Source: a virus
Virus record (IMG/VR): IMGVR_UViG_3300035704_000001
Coordinates: 62,001 to 126,000 of that record
DNA: 64,000 bases
Reading direction: 5' to 3' (one strand)
Shown: positions 32,444 through 37,499 of the stretch, piece after piece
Position numbering within the stretch: position 1 is the first letter of the stretch
Layout of the letters: each line of letters opens with the position of its first letter
Program-made: the position numbers and the translations under genes
The notes under the pieces: model-generated
Seen by the model: only the letters and a program-made list of their open reading frames with translations
The model's database searches: none
What the model was told of the DNA's origin: nothing

Positions 32444-32516
32444 GGGCGGGTAGGCCAGCGGGAGAGTCAGCCGCCCCAAAAGCGGTAGTGCGCGGGTTCG
32501 AATCCCGCCCCGCCCA
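32444..32516 (+). tRNA. tRNA with CAA anticodon and C33 (class I body)
   Basis: Acceptor GGGCGGG/CCCGCCC, anticodon arm GCCGC-CCCAAAA-GCGGT, T-arm GCGGG-TTCGAAT-CCCGC. CAA is a Leu anticodon but the long variable arm of tRNA-Leu is absent, so its charging is uncertain. Confidence 0.6.
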
Positions 32517-32614
32517 CGAACGGATGACACGGCCGTCCTGCGAATCCGTGTCCGGTCCCTCCCTGGGGAGGAACAAGGCCGTTACTCCGGGGAGAGCAAA
32601 GACCCCCGGCGCGA

Positions 32615-32686
32615 TGGGGTATGGGGTAACCGGCAGCCCGGCGGACTCTGAATCCGTCAGTCTTGGTTCGAATCCAGGTACCTCAG
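32615..32686 (+). tRNA. tRNA-Gln(CTG)
   Basis: Acceptor TGGGGTA/TACCTCA, anticodon arm GCGGA-CTCTGAA-TCCGT, T-loop TTCGAAT. Confidence 0.8.
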
Positions 32687-33157
32687 CTAGCTGGCCGCCG
32701 GCCAGCTGGACACGTCGTTCACGGCGGTGTGGATCGTGTCGCTCAGCGGGGTCGGCCAGGGCACCGTGGGCAGGATGTAGCCGCGGAGCCGGATGGCGCC
32801 GTAGGCCTCGATCAGCCAGCGCAGGTAGGGCAGCGCCTGGAACTGCATCAGCTGGATCATGTCCGGGCTGGTGTACGGGCCGCCGCCGTCACTGACAGGC
32901 GGGCTGGTGGCTTCCAGCTCGCTGTCGGACGATCCGGTCTCCCCGGTCGAGACGGGCGGGAAGCCCTCGAAGTGCTTCCCGCCGGCGTTGTCGGTGTAGG
33001 CGACGACCCAGATCACGGTGTCACCGGAGCCGGCCAGGGAGGCCACCTCGACGGGGCTCTGGGCCATGTTGAACATGGCCGCGAAGTTGATCCCGTCACC
33101 GGTGTCCGAATTCATGAAGGTGTCGATCTCGGCGTCAGTCGGAGGGGCGGTAGCCAT
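32687..33157 (-). CDS. Reverse-strand hypothetical protein inside the tRNA island
   Basis: 156 residues, ATG start. N-terminal acidic/Thr-rich region, then strand-like DTVIWVVAYTDNAGG and a C-terminal aromatic, Pro-rich segment. It ends one base from the 3' end of the oppositely oriented tRNA-Gln. No family recognised; composition and codon bias support coding on this strand. Confidence 0.55.
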   Translation of the reverse strand: MATAPPTDAEIDTFMNSDTGDGINFAAMFNMAQSPVEVASLAGSGDTVIWVVAYTDNAGGKHFEGFPPVSTGETGSSDSELEATSPPVSDGGGPYTSPDMIQLMQFQALPYLRWLIEAYGAIRLRGYILPTVPWPTPLSDTIHTAVNDVSSWPAAS

Positions 33158-33206
33158 GGCCCTACCCTGGCCGGCTTCCGCGCCGCGCGCAATTGCGCGA
33201 GGTCAC

Positions 33207-33279
33207 GCCGGGGTAGCTCAAATGGCAGAGCAGGCGTCTCGTAAACGTCAGGTTGAGGGTTCGATCCCGTCCTCCGGCT
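33207..33279 (+). tRNA. tRNA-Thr(CGT)
   Basis: Acceptor GCCGGGG/CTCCGGC, anticodon arm GGCGT-CTCGTAA-ACGTC. The T-stem has one G-G mismatch. Confidence 0.75.
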
Positions 33280-33287
33280 CGATACAC

Positions 33288-33373
33288 GTCCGCGTGGCGG
33301 AATAGGCATACGCGCAGCCTTGAGGTGGCTGTGCTCCTAGCGGAGCGTGAGAGTTCAAGTCTCTCCGCGGACA
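33288..33373 (+). tRNA. tRNA-Leu(GAG)
   Basis: Class II. Acceptor GTCCGCG/CGCGGAC, anticodon arm CAGCC-TTGAGGT-GGCTG, long variable arm GCTCCTAGCGGAGC. Confidence 0.9.
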
Positions 33374-33378
33374 CACGG

Positions 33379-33451
33379 TGGGGGTTAGCTCAATAGGCCG
33401 AGCAGCGGTCCTTGGTACCGCGGGATCGGGGTTCGAGTCCCTGGCCCCCAG
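33379..33451 (+). tRNA. tRNA-Gln(TTG) with C33
   Basis: Acceptor TGGGGGT/GCCCCCA, anticodon arm GCGGT-CCTTGGT-ACCGC with C33. Confidence 0.75.
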
Positions 33452-33553
33452 CAGAATCAATCGCGGGCTGCGTGTCAGGAATCGTCAGGCCGGCGACAGA
33501 TAGCTAGTAGGACCTGCCCTTCGGACCGGCGTCCGCGTGTCTTCGGTAAGGAC

Positions 33554-33601
33554 GCGCCGCCCGGATCGGCACCGGGGAAGGGCTCAAGAGGGGGCGGCGC
33601 G
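33554..33601. repeat. Long-arm inverted repeat in spacer
   Basis: The 33452-33697 spacer holds no gene I can support. It contains a nine-base inverted repeat, approximately GCGCCGCCC/GGGCGGCGC. Confidence 0.5.
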
Positions 33602-33697
33602 TTCCGGCCTTCTGCCTCGTGCGGACGAGACTGGTCTCTCCCCGTGCAGGTTGTCTCTGGTGGTGGTTAGGCCAGCACCGCCGGACAGGGGCGCAAT

Positions 33698-33771
33698 GCG
33701 GACGTGGCTCAGTCGGTTACGGCGCCACGTTGCCAACGTGGAGATCGCGAGTTCGAATCTCGCCGTCCGCA
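33698..33771 (+). tRNA. tRNA-Gly(GCC)
   Basis: Acceptor GCGGACG/CGTCCGC, anticodon arm CCACG-TTGCCAA-CGTGG, T-arm GCGAG-TTCGAAT-CTCGC. Confidence 0.85.
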
Positions 33772-33774
33772 CTC

Positions 33775-33826
33775 AGGGATGAAACAGCAGCGGGCTGTAA
33801 AGCCGGTTCGACTCCGGTGATCCCTG
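33775..33826 (+). tRNA. Minimal tRNA-like element
   Basis: AGGGAT/ATCCCT acceptor-like stem, small hairpin ACAGC-AGCGG-GCTGT, and T-arm GCCGG-TTCGACT-CCGGT, only about 52 bases long. It also contains CTGTAAA, the loop of a Tyr tRNA. Either a decayed tRNA or a tRNA mimic. Confidence 0.4.
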
Positions 33827-33831
33827 TTCGA

Positions 33832-33914
33832 GCGCTCGTGGCGAAACGGCATACGCGCACGGTTCAGGTCCGTGTGCCCGCGAGGGCGTAAGGGTTCAAA
33901 TCCCTTCGAGCGCA
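33832..33914 (+). tRNA. tRNA-Leu(CAG)
   Basis: Class II. Acceptor GCGCTCG/CGAGCGC, anticodon loop TTCAGGT, long variable arm GCCCGCGAGGGC. Confidence 0.9.
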
Positions 33915-33919
33915 CGACA

Positions 33920-33970
33920 TCCTGGCCGCTTCGACGGCCAGGACGCGGGCCCTGGCTCTGGCCAGGGCCC
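33920..33970. repeat. Two adjacent strong hairpins
   Basis: CCTGGCCG/CGGCCAGG, then GGGCCCTGGC-tctg-GCCAGGGCCC (33947-33970), directly before tRNA-Ser(GCT). Confidence 0.7.
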
Positions 33971-33975
33971 AGCAC

Positions 33976-34059
33976 GGAGGGCTGGCTCAGCGGCTACAGC
34001 GGCGCCCTGCTAAGGCGCAGGGGCTCCGGCCCTCACGGGTTCGAGTCCCGTGCCCTCCT
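33976..34059 (+). tRNA. tRNA-Ser(GCT)
   Basis: Class II. Acceptor GGAGGGC/GCCCTCC, anticodon arm GCGCC-CTGCTAA-GGCGC. Confidence 0.85.
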
Positions 34060-34063
34060 CCAC

Positions 34064-34123
34064 GGGCTGTATGACACCGGCCGTGCCTGCCGGCAAAGGC
34101 GGGTTCGCCTCCCGTACGGTCCA
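34064..34123 (+). tRNA. D-arm-less tRNA-like gene (TGC at anticodon position)
   Basis: Acceptor GGGCTGT/ACGGTCC with two G-T pairs, six-base ATGACA in place of the D-arm, anticodon arm CCGGC-CGTGCCT-GCCGG, five-base variable loop, T-arm GCGGG-TTCGCCT-CCCGT. Position 33 is G. About 60 bases long. Confidence 0.45.
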
Positions 34124-34127
34124 CCCT

Positions 34128-34214
34128 GGAGGGTTCGCCTAGTGGCCTATGGCGCACGCCTGGAAAGCGTGTTGGGTGGCGACACCCTCGCGGGTTCGAC
34201 TCCCGCACCCTCCT
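34128..34214 (+). tRNA. tRNA-Ser(GGA)
   Basis: Class II. Acceptor GGAGGGT/ACCCTCC, anticodon arm CACGC-CTGGAAA-GCGTG, T-arm GCGGG-TTCGACT-CCCGC. Confidence 0.85.
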
Positions 34215-34233
34215 CTGGTCTCGTTCGTGACTC

Positions 34234-34246
34234 CGTATTAGGGGTG
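34234..34246 (+). promoter_or_regulatory. Class A-like promoter motif
   Basis: CGTATTAGGGGTG lies 43 bases before the ATG of the secreted peptide, leaving a leader with an AAAGGGAG site. Confidence 0.5.
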
Positions 34247-34289
34247 TGTTACCGTCACGATACGGTCCGTCACGGAAAGGGAGTTCATC

Positions 34290-34415
34290 ATGCGTCGCAG
34301 GTTTATCGCCGGGATCATTCTCCTGGGTGCACTGCTCGGAGGAGCAGCCGCTACCGGAGGGGCTGCTTCCGCAGCCGCTCATTCAGCTCCCGGAACGGTC
34401 TATTACCACGGCTGA
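34290..34415 (+). CDS. 41-residue secreted peptide inside the tRNA island
   Basis: ATG at 34290 with AAAGGGAG upstream. MRRR, then a hydrophobic core (FIAGIILLGALLGGAAA), small residues and an Ala-x-Ala cleavage-like site (ASAAA), leaving about 12 mature residues ending VYYHG. This is a textbook Sec signal peptide on a tiny cargo. It has its own promoter motif and is followed by a giant hairpin. A phage-secreted peptide is rare; role unknown. Confidence 0.6.
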   Translation: MRRRFIAGIILLGALLGGAAATGGAASAAAHSAPGTVYYHG

Positions 34416-34426
34416 GCTGAATTGAC

Positions 34427-34487
34427 CAGGCAGACCCGGGTGTCTTCGAGACGGGGTACCCCGTCAGGCGCACACCGGGTCTGCCTG
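34427..34487 (+). terminator. Giant hairpin after the secreted-peptide gene
   Basis: A 16-bp stem with one bulged G (CAGGCAGACCCGG.../...CCGGGTCTGCCTG) encloses the perfect palindrome GACGGGGTACCCCGTC; TTTCC follows. It may act as a terminator or processing signal. Confidence 0.6.
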
Positions 34488-34494
34488 CTTTCCT

Positions 34495-34577
34495 GGGGGG
34501 TTCGCCTAGTGGCCTATGGCGCCGGTCCCGAAAACCGAAGGGGGAAACCCCCGTGGGTTCGAATCCCACACCCCCCT
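34495..34577 (+). tRNA. tRNA-Ser(CGA) with C33
   Basis: Class II. Acceptor GGGGGGT/ACCCCCC, anticodon loop CCCGAAA (C33), T-arm GTGGG-TTCGAAT-CCCAC. Its D-arm region repeats that of tRNA-Ser(GGA). Confidence 0.75.
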
Positions 34578-34581
34578 CCAA

Positions 34582-34656
34582 GGGCAGGCAGCATCGACAG
34601 GTTCGAGCGCTCGTCTGATAAACGAGAGGGTGGAGGTTCAAATCCTCCCCTGCCCA
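34582..34656 (+). tRNA. tRNA-Ile(GAT)
   Basis: Acceptor GGGCAGG/CCTGCCC with encoded CCA after it, anticodon arm CTCGT-CTGATAA-ACGAG. D-arm irregular. Confidence 0.8.
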
Positions 34657-34660
34657 CCAC

Positions 34661-34735
34661 GGCGGTATAGCTCAGCTGGTCAGAGCGCCCCACTCATAAT
34701 GGGAGAGGCCGCTGGTTCGAGTCCAGCTACCGCCA
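34661..34735 (+). tRNA. tRNA-Met or tRNA-Ile2 (CAT)
   Basis: Acceptor GGCGGTA/TACCGCC, anticodon loop CTCATAA, standard D-arm. Elongator Met and lysidine-type Ile cannot be told apart here. Confidence 0.8.
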
Positions 34736-34739
34736 CTCC

Positions 34740-34811
34740 GGGCTGTTAACTCAGTGGCAGAGTCTTCGACTTTTAATCGAGTGGTCCGGGGTTCGATCCC
34801 CCGACAGCCCA
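34740..34811 (+). tRNA. tRNA-Lys(TTT)
   Basis: Acceptor GGGCTGT/ACAGCCC with encoded CCA, anticodon arm TTCGA-CTTTTAA-TCGAG. Confidence 0.88.
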
Positions 34812-34815
34812 CCAG

Positions 34816-34889
34816 GCGCCCGTAGCTCAGCCGGACAGAGCTGCTGCCTTCTAAGCAGCGGGCCGCGGGTTCGAATCCTGCCGGGCGCG
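34816..34889 (+). tRNA. tRNA-Arg(TCT)
   Basis: Acceptor GCGCCCG/CGGGCGC, anticodon arm GCTGC-CTTCTAA-GCAGC. Confidence 0.88.
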
Positions 34890-34974
34890 CTAGCTGAGTG
34901 GTAATAATGGATGTGCCGGGCCTGGATGTGTGGGTTCCCTCCGGGGCTTCTCGCTTCCCGGGTCCGGTCTGTAT

Positions 34975-35049
34975 CGTCCCGTGGAGCAGCCAGGAGTGTT
35001 CGCCGCTCTCTCAAAGCGGAGGTCGAGGGTTCAAATCCCTTCGGGACGA
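34975..35049 (+). tRNA. tRNA-Glu(CTC)
   Basis: Acceptor CGTCCCG/CGGGACG, anticodon arm CCGCT-CTCTCAA-AGCGG, T-loop TTCAAAT. Confidence 0.85.
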
Positions 35050-35113
35050 CATCACGGGCTAGTTCCCGGCCAATGTGCCGGGGAGCCGAGGCCGGCGGTC
35101 CCACCGGCCATCA

Positions 35114-35187
35114 GGCCCCATGGAGCTAAAAGAGCAGGCCACCGCCCTTTCAAGGCGGGGGTGCGGGTTCGAGTCCCGCTGGGGCTG
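35114..35187 (+). tRNA. tRNA-Glu(TTC)
   Basis: Acceptor GGCCCCA/TGGGGCT, anticodon arm CCGCC-CTTTCAA-GGCGG, T-arm GCGGG-TTCGAGT-CCCGC. The D-arm does not pair well. Confidence 0.75.
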
Positions 35188-35189
35188 CT

Positions 35190-35260
35190 GCGGAGGGGGT
35201 TCGGTCACCCGACTAGGCCTCATAAGCCTGGGGACGCAGGTTCAAATCCTTGCCTCCGCT
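35190..35260 (+). tRNA. tRNA-Met (CAT)
   Basis: Acceptor GCGGAGG/CCTCCGC, D-arm GGG-TTCGGTCA-CCC, anticodon arm TAGGC-CTCATAA-GCCTG. Second CAT tRNA; the T-stem may have a bulge. First pair G-C argues against initiator type. Confidence 0.75.
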
Positions 35261-35265
35261 ACCAA

Positions 35266-35337
35266 TCCGGTATCCGTTAATCGGTAAACGAGCTGACCGT
35301 TAATCAGCCCCTCTTGGTTCGAGTCCAAGTACCGGAG
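35266..35337 (+). tRNA. tRNA-Asn(GTT) with C33
   Basis: Acceptor TCCGGTA/TACCGGA, anticodon arm GCTGA-CCGTTAA-TCAGC with C33, T-arm CTTGG-TTCGAGT-CCAAG. Confidence 0.8.
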
Positions 35338-35351
35338 CGCAGGTAAATCAG

Positions 35352-35426
35352 GAGCCAGTGGAGCAGCTTGGAGTGCTCGTCTCCCCGTCAAGGAGAAGAC
35401 CGCGGGTTCAAATCCCGTCTGGCCCG
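35352..35426 (+). tRNA. tRNA-Asp(GTC) with C33
   Basis: Acceptor GAGCCAG/CTGGCCC (one A-C mismatch), anticodon arm TCTCC-CCGTCAA-GGAGA with C33. Confidence 0.78.
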
Positions 35427-35427
35427 C

Positions 35428-35619
35428 TCAGAACAGCCCGTGGCCGCCGGCCTTGGCCCGGCGCATCCGCTCGCGGCTCTCGTAGCTGCCGAGCTGGTTG
35501 AAGCCCCAGACCCGGCCCATGCGCATCCCGATGGTCAGCGCGATGACGGCAATGATGATCGCGCCGACCGGGCCGAACAGGGCCCAGGCGACGATGAGGA
35601 GGAGAACTCCGAGCAGCAC
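35428..35619 (-). CDS. Reverse-strand small membrane protein
   Basis: 63 residues from a GTG at 35619. Two closely spaced hydrophobic stretches (VLLGVLLLIVAWALF and GAIIIAVIALTIG) precede a basic, soluble tail (SRERMRRAKAGG). A hairpin membrane protein, possibly holin-like. It lies convergent with tRNA-Asp. Confidence 0.55.
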   Translation of the reverse strand: MLLGVLLLIVAWALFGPVGAIIIAVIALTIGMRMGRVWGFNQLGSYESRERMRRAKAGGHGLF

Positions 35620-35655
35620 GTCATTGACGGTACATAACTGATAGCAGTTTGACCA

Positions 35656-35727
35656 GGGCGGGTGGCGCAGCGGGAGCGCGCTTCCCCGACAAGGAAGAGG
35701 CCGCCAGTTCAATCCTGGCCCCGCCCA
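35656..35727 (+). tRNA. tRNA-Val(GAC) with C33
   Basis: Acceptor GGGCGGG/CCCGCCC, anticodon arm CTTCC-CCGACAA-GGAAG with C33, T-arm GCCAG-TTCAATC-CTGGC. Confidence 0.8.
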
Positions 35728-35730
35728 CGC

Positions 35731-35759
35731 TTGACACCAGCAGTAGTCAGTAGGTTACT
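35731..35759 (+). promoter_or_regulatory. Possible sigma-70-like promoter within the array
   Basis: TTGACA at 35731 is 17 bases from GTTACT, a weak -10. TGAC and GTCA half-sites occur 10 bases apart. It would drive tRNA-Arg(ACG) and genes after it. Confidence 0.35.
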
Positions 35760-35773
35760 GTTGGCGAGTTCAA

Positions 35774-35846
35774 GCGCTCCTAGCTCAGCGGATAGAGCGG
35801 CCGACTACGGATCGGCAGGTGCGGGGTTCGAGTCCCTGGGAGCGCG
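35774..35846 (+). tRNA. tRNA-Arg(ACG)
   Basis: Acceptor GCGCTCC/GGAGCGC, anticodon arm GCCGA-CTACGGA-TCGGC. Confidence 0.88.
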
Positions 35847-35910
35847 CGAGACCCCGGTCCTGCAACGGCGCAAGCCGGCCGGCAGATCCGGCGCCGGGGT
35901 CCGTCTTTCA

Positions 35911-35957
35911 GGGCGCATAGCTCAGCAGGAGAGCGGCTGGTACAGTGCCAACAGGTC
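35911..35957 (+). tRNA. Truncated tRNA 5' portion next to the endonuclease gene
   Basis: GGGCGCA acceptor strand, TA, D-arm GCTC-AGCAGGA-GAGC, anticodon arm GCTGG-TACAGTG-CCAAC (one mismatch) and AGGTC, then no T-arm or acceptor 3' strand. The homing-type endonuclease begins directly after. Confidence 0.5.
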
Positions 35958-35971
35958 TGTATGCTGGGATA
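35958..35971 (+). promoter_or_regulatory. Start-associated motif of the endonuclease gene
   Basis: TGTATGCTGGGATA ends at the GTG (35972); TATGCT also occurs at 47698. Confidence 0.4.
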
Positions 35972-36382
35972 GTGAACGGTAATACGAATAGCAACAGCGT
36001 CGGTGCTCGAACCGAGGGCATGATCATGGCGGCGTTGCTTCGTGCAGGTAAGACTGTCCTTACCCCGTTCGGGGTCCAGCGCTATGACCTGGTATTCGAG
36101 GATGAATCAGGATTCCACCGGGTTCAGTGCAAGACAGGCCGTCTAAAGGACGGGGCTATAGTGTTCGAGACCTGCAGCCGCCACAGTAGAACACTTCAGC
36201 GAACCTCATACCACGGGCACGCGGACTTCTTCGGCGTGTACTACCCGGGAGGGGATGCTTGTTACTTGATACCGATCGAATTGGTGGGTCAGACGCAGGG
36301 CAGTATCCGGATCGTGCAGACGAAGAACAGCCAGGCCAAAGGCGTCTTGAACGCCGAGCAATTTGTAATAATGTCCAGTTAG
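35972..36382 (+). CDS. PD-(D/E)XK homing-type endonuclease (I-Ssp6803I-like)
   Basis: 136 residues from the GTG at 35972. It follows the group I intron endonuclease family with a PD-(D/E)XK fold: GARTEGMIMAALLRAGK, RYDLVFEDESGFHRVQCKTGR giving D and Q-x-K of the active site, then HADFFGVYYPGGDACYLIP. I-Ssp6803I itself lives in a tRNA intron. Here the gene follows a truncated tRNA and precedes tRNA-Val(CAC). Base composition is less GC-rich than its neighbours (many AAT, AAC, ATA codons), which suggests recent arrival. Confidence 0.75.
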   Translation: MNGNTNSNSVGARTEGMIMAALLRAGKTVLTPFGVQRYDLVFEDESGFHRVQCKTGRLKDGAIVFETCSRHSRTLQRTSYHGHADFFGVYYPGGDACYLIPIELVGQTQGSIRIVQTKNSQAKGVLNAEQFVIMSS

Positions 36383-36444
36383 CTCAGCGGGAGAGCGCTG
36401 CCCCCACACGGCAGGCGTCGGGAGTTCGACCCTCTCACTGGACA
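36373..36444 (+). tRNA. tRNA-Val(CAC) with C33
   Basis: Acceptor GTCCAGT/ACTGGAC with encoded CCA, anticodon arm CTGCC-CCCACAC-GGCAG with C33. Its 5' end overlaps the endonuclease stop. Confidence 0.8.
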
Positions 36445-36448
36445 CCAT

Positions 36449-36518
36449 GGTGGTTGTAGCTCAAGGTAGAGCCCGGGGTTGTGAGCCCCGGAGGTGCGGG
36501 TCGTACCCGTCAATCACC
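36449..36518 (+). tRNA. tRNA-His(GTG)
   Basis: Acceptor GTGGTTG/CAATCAC with G at -1 opposite C73, anticodon arm CGGGG-TTGTGAG-CCCCG. The T-loop has only five bases (TCGTA). Confidence 0.8.
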
Positions 36519-36522
36519 CCAA

Positions 36523-36603
36523 GGCGGAGTAACCCTAGAGGCAAGGGAGCGGCCTGTAAAGCCGTGGTCTTCGATACGGCAGGTTCGATTCCTGCGTCCG
36601 CCA
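36523..36603 (+). tRNA. tRNA-Tyr(GTA)
   Basis: Class II-like. Acceptor GGCGGAG/GTCCGCC, anticodon arm GCGGC-CTGTAAA-GCCGT, extended variable arm, T-arm GCAGG-TTCGATT-CCTGC. Confidence 0.82.
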
Positions 36604-36643
36604 CTGCACAGCGATCTACCGGAGTTCTTCCGGGGATCTACCA

Positions 36644-36715
36644 GCGCCCGTAGCTCAGGGGATAGAGCTGCGGCCTCCGGAGCCGTGAGCGGGAGTTCGA
36701 ATCTCTCCGGGCGCG
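36644..36715 (+). tRNA. tRNA-Arg(CCG)
   Basis: Acceptor GCGCCCG/CGGGCGC, anticodon arm GCGGC-CTCCGGA-GCCGT. Confidence 0.85.
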
Positions 36716-36726
36716 CGTACGATAAT

Positions 36727-36798
36727 GGCGGTGTGGCCGAGTGGCCCAGGCGTGCGCCTGCAAAGCGCACTACACGAGTTCGATTCTCGTCTCCGCCT
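36727..36798 (+). tRNA. tRNA-Cys(GCA)
   Basis: Acceptor GGCGGTG/CTCCGCC (one T-T mismatch), anticodon arm TGCGC-CTGCAAA-GCGCA. Confidence 0.82.
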
Positions 36799-36807
36799 CC
36801 AACCAAG

Positions 36808-36833
36808 AAGGGACTCCCCGAAGGGAGTCCCTT
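36808..36833 (+). terminator. Hairpin AAGGGACTCCC-CGAA-GGGAGTCCCTT
   Basis: A perfect 11-bp stem with a CGAA tetraloop between tRNA-Cys and tRNA-Arg(CCT). It ends in TT only, so it may be a processing stem. Confidence 0.55.
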
Positions 36834-36835
36834 GA

Positions 36836-36908
36836 TGGCCCGTGGTCCAGCGGACACGGATAGCTGCCTCCTAAGCGGCGGACGCGGGTTCGAATCCCGC
36901 CGGGCCAG
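36836..36908 (+). tRNA. tRNA-Arg(CCT)
   Basis: Acceptor TGGCCCG/CGGGCCA, anticodon arm GCTGC-CTCCTAA-GCGGC, T-arm GCGGG-TTCGAAT-CCCGC. Last tRNA of the island. Confidence 0.86.
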
Positions 36909-36933
36909 CCCAGGTGCTCACGCTGCGGCAGTA

Positions 36934-37485
36934 TCAGTTGCCCGGAACCGTGAAGACCTCATCCGCGGCCGCGCCCGGGTTGACGGTGACGCTGACCGGG
37001 GCCGGGTCGGAGATCGGCGTGGCGCCGTCCGGGCCGAGCAGCGGGGAGCCGTCGGAGGCGGTGGCGTGCACGCTCAGCTGCGCAGTGCCCTCGGCCACCT
37101 CGGTGAGCGGGAACTGCAGGGTGCCCACGCCGTTGGCGTCGGAGGCCGCGGTGGCGTCGCCGACGTTCAGGATGCTGGTGTCGCTGGACGAGGCTACCGC
37201 GGTCGCGCCGTCCGGCGGCGGAACGGCGTCTCCGTGGTCGTCGGTGAATGACAGGACGGCTACCGCGTTGGCGGAGTCGACGGTCAGAGGCATGAGGTCT
37301 CCCTTGATCTTGAGGTGCATGTGCGCCGGTGCCGTGGACCCGGTGAGAGCCGGGACCAGCTGCCTGGCATAATCGGCCAGCCTCTGGGGCGTCAGATCCC
37401 AGTGGCCGGTGTGGACGCGGGCCGCCGCGGCGAGCGCTGCGATCCGCATCTGGTCTCTGCGCTGCCTGTCCAGGCTGTCAGTCAC
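36934..37485 (-). CDS. Reverse-strand protein with bacterial Ig-like domain
   Basis: 183 residues, GTG start. Residues 1-60 are helical and basic (RQRRDQMRIAALAAAARV). Residues 65-183 look like an Ig-like fold (LTVDSANAVAVLSFTDDHGD, GVGTLQFPLTEVAEG, PVSVTVNPGAA), typical of phage surface decorations that bind host envelopes. The GTG follows TAAGCTGTCCCGG, similar to class B motifs, so leaderless expression is possible on this strand too. Confidence 0.6.
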   Translation of the reverse strand: MTDSLDRQRRDQMRIAALAAAARVHTGHWDLTPQRLADYARQLVPALTGSTAPAHMHLKIKGDLMPLTVDSANAVAVLSFTDDHGDAVPPPDGATAVASSSDTSILNVGDATAASDANGVGTLQFPLTEVAEGTAQLSVHATASDGSPLLGPDGATPISDPAPVSVTVNPGAAADEVFTVPGN

Positions 37486-37499
37486 CCGGGACAGCTTAG

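Noticed and set aside
34890-34974. Sequence GCTAGCTGAGTGGTAATAATGG as another tRNA
   Set aside because: It resembles a D-arm start, but I could find no paired anticodon arm, T-arm or acceptor 3' strand. Possibly an old remnant.
30852-36908. A CRISPR array in the repeat-rich island
   Set aside because: Repeats are tRNA arms and unrelated palindromes of different sequence and spacing; no regular repeat-spacer unit exists.
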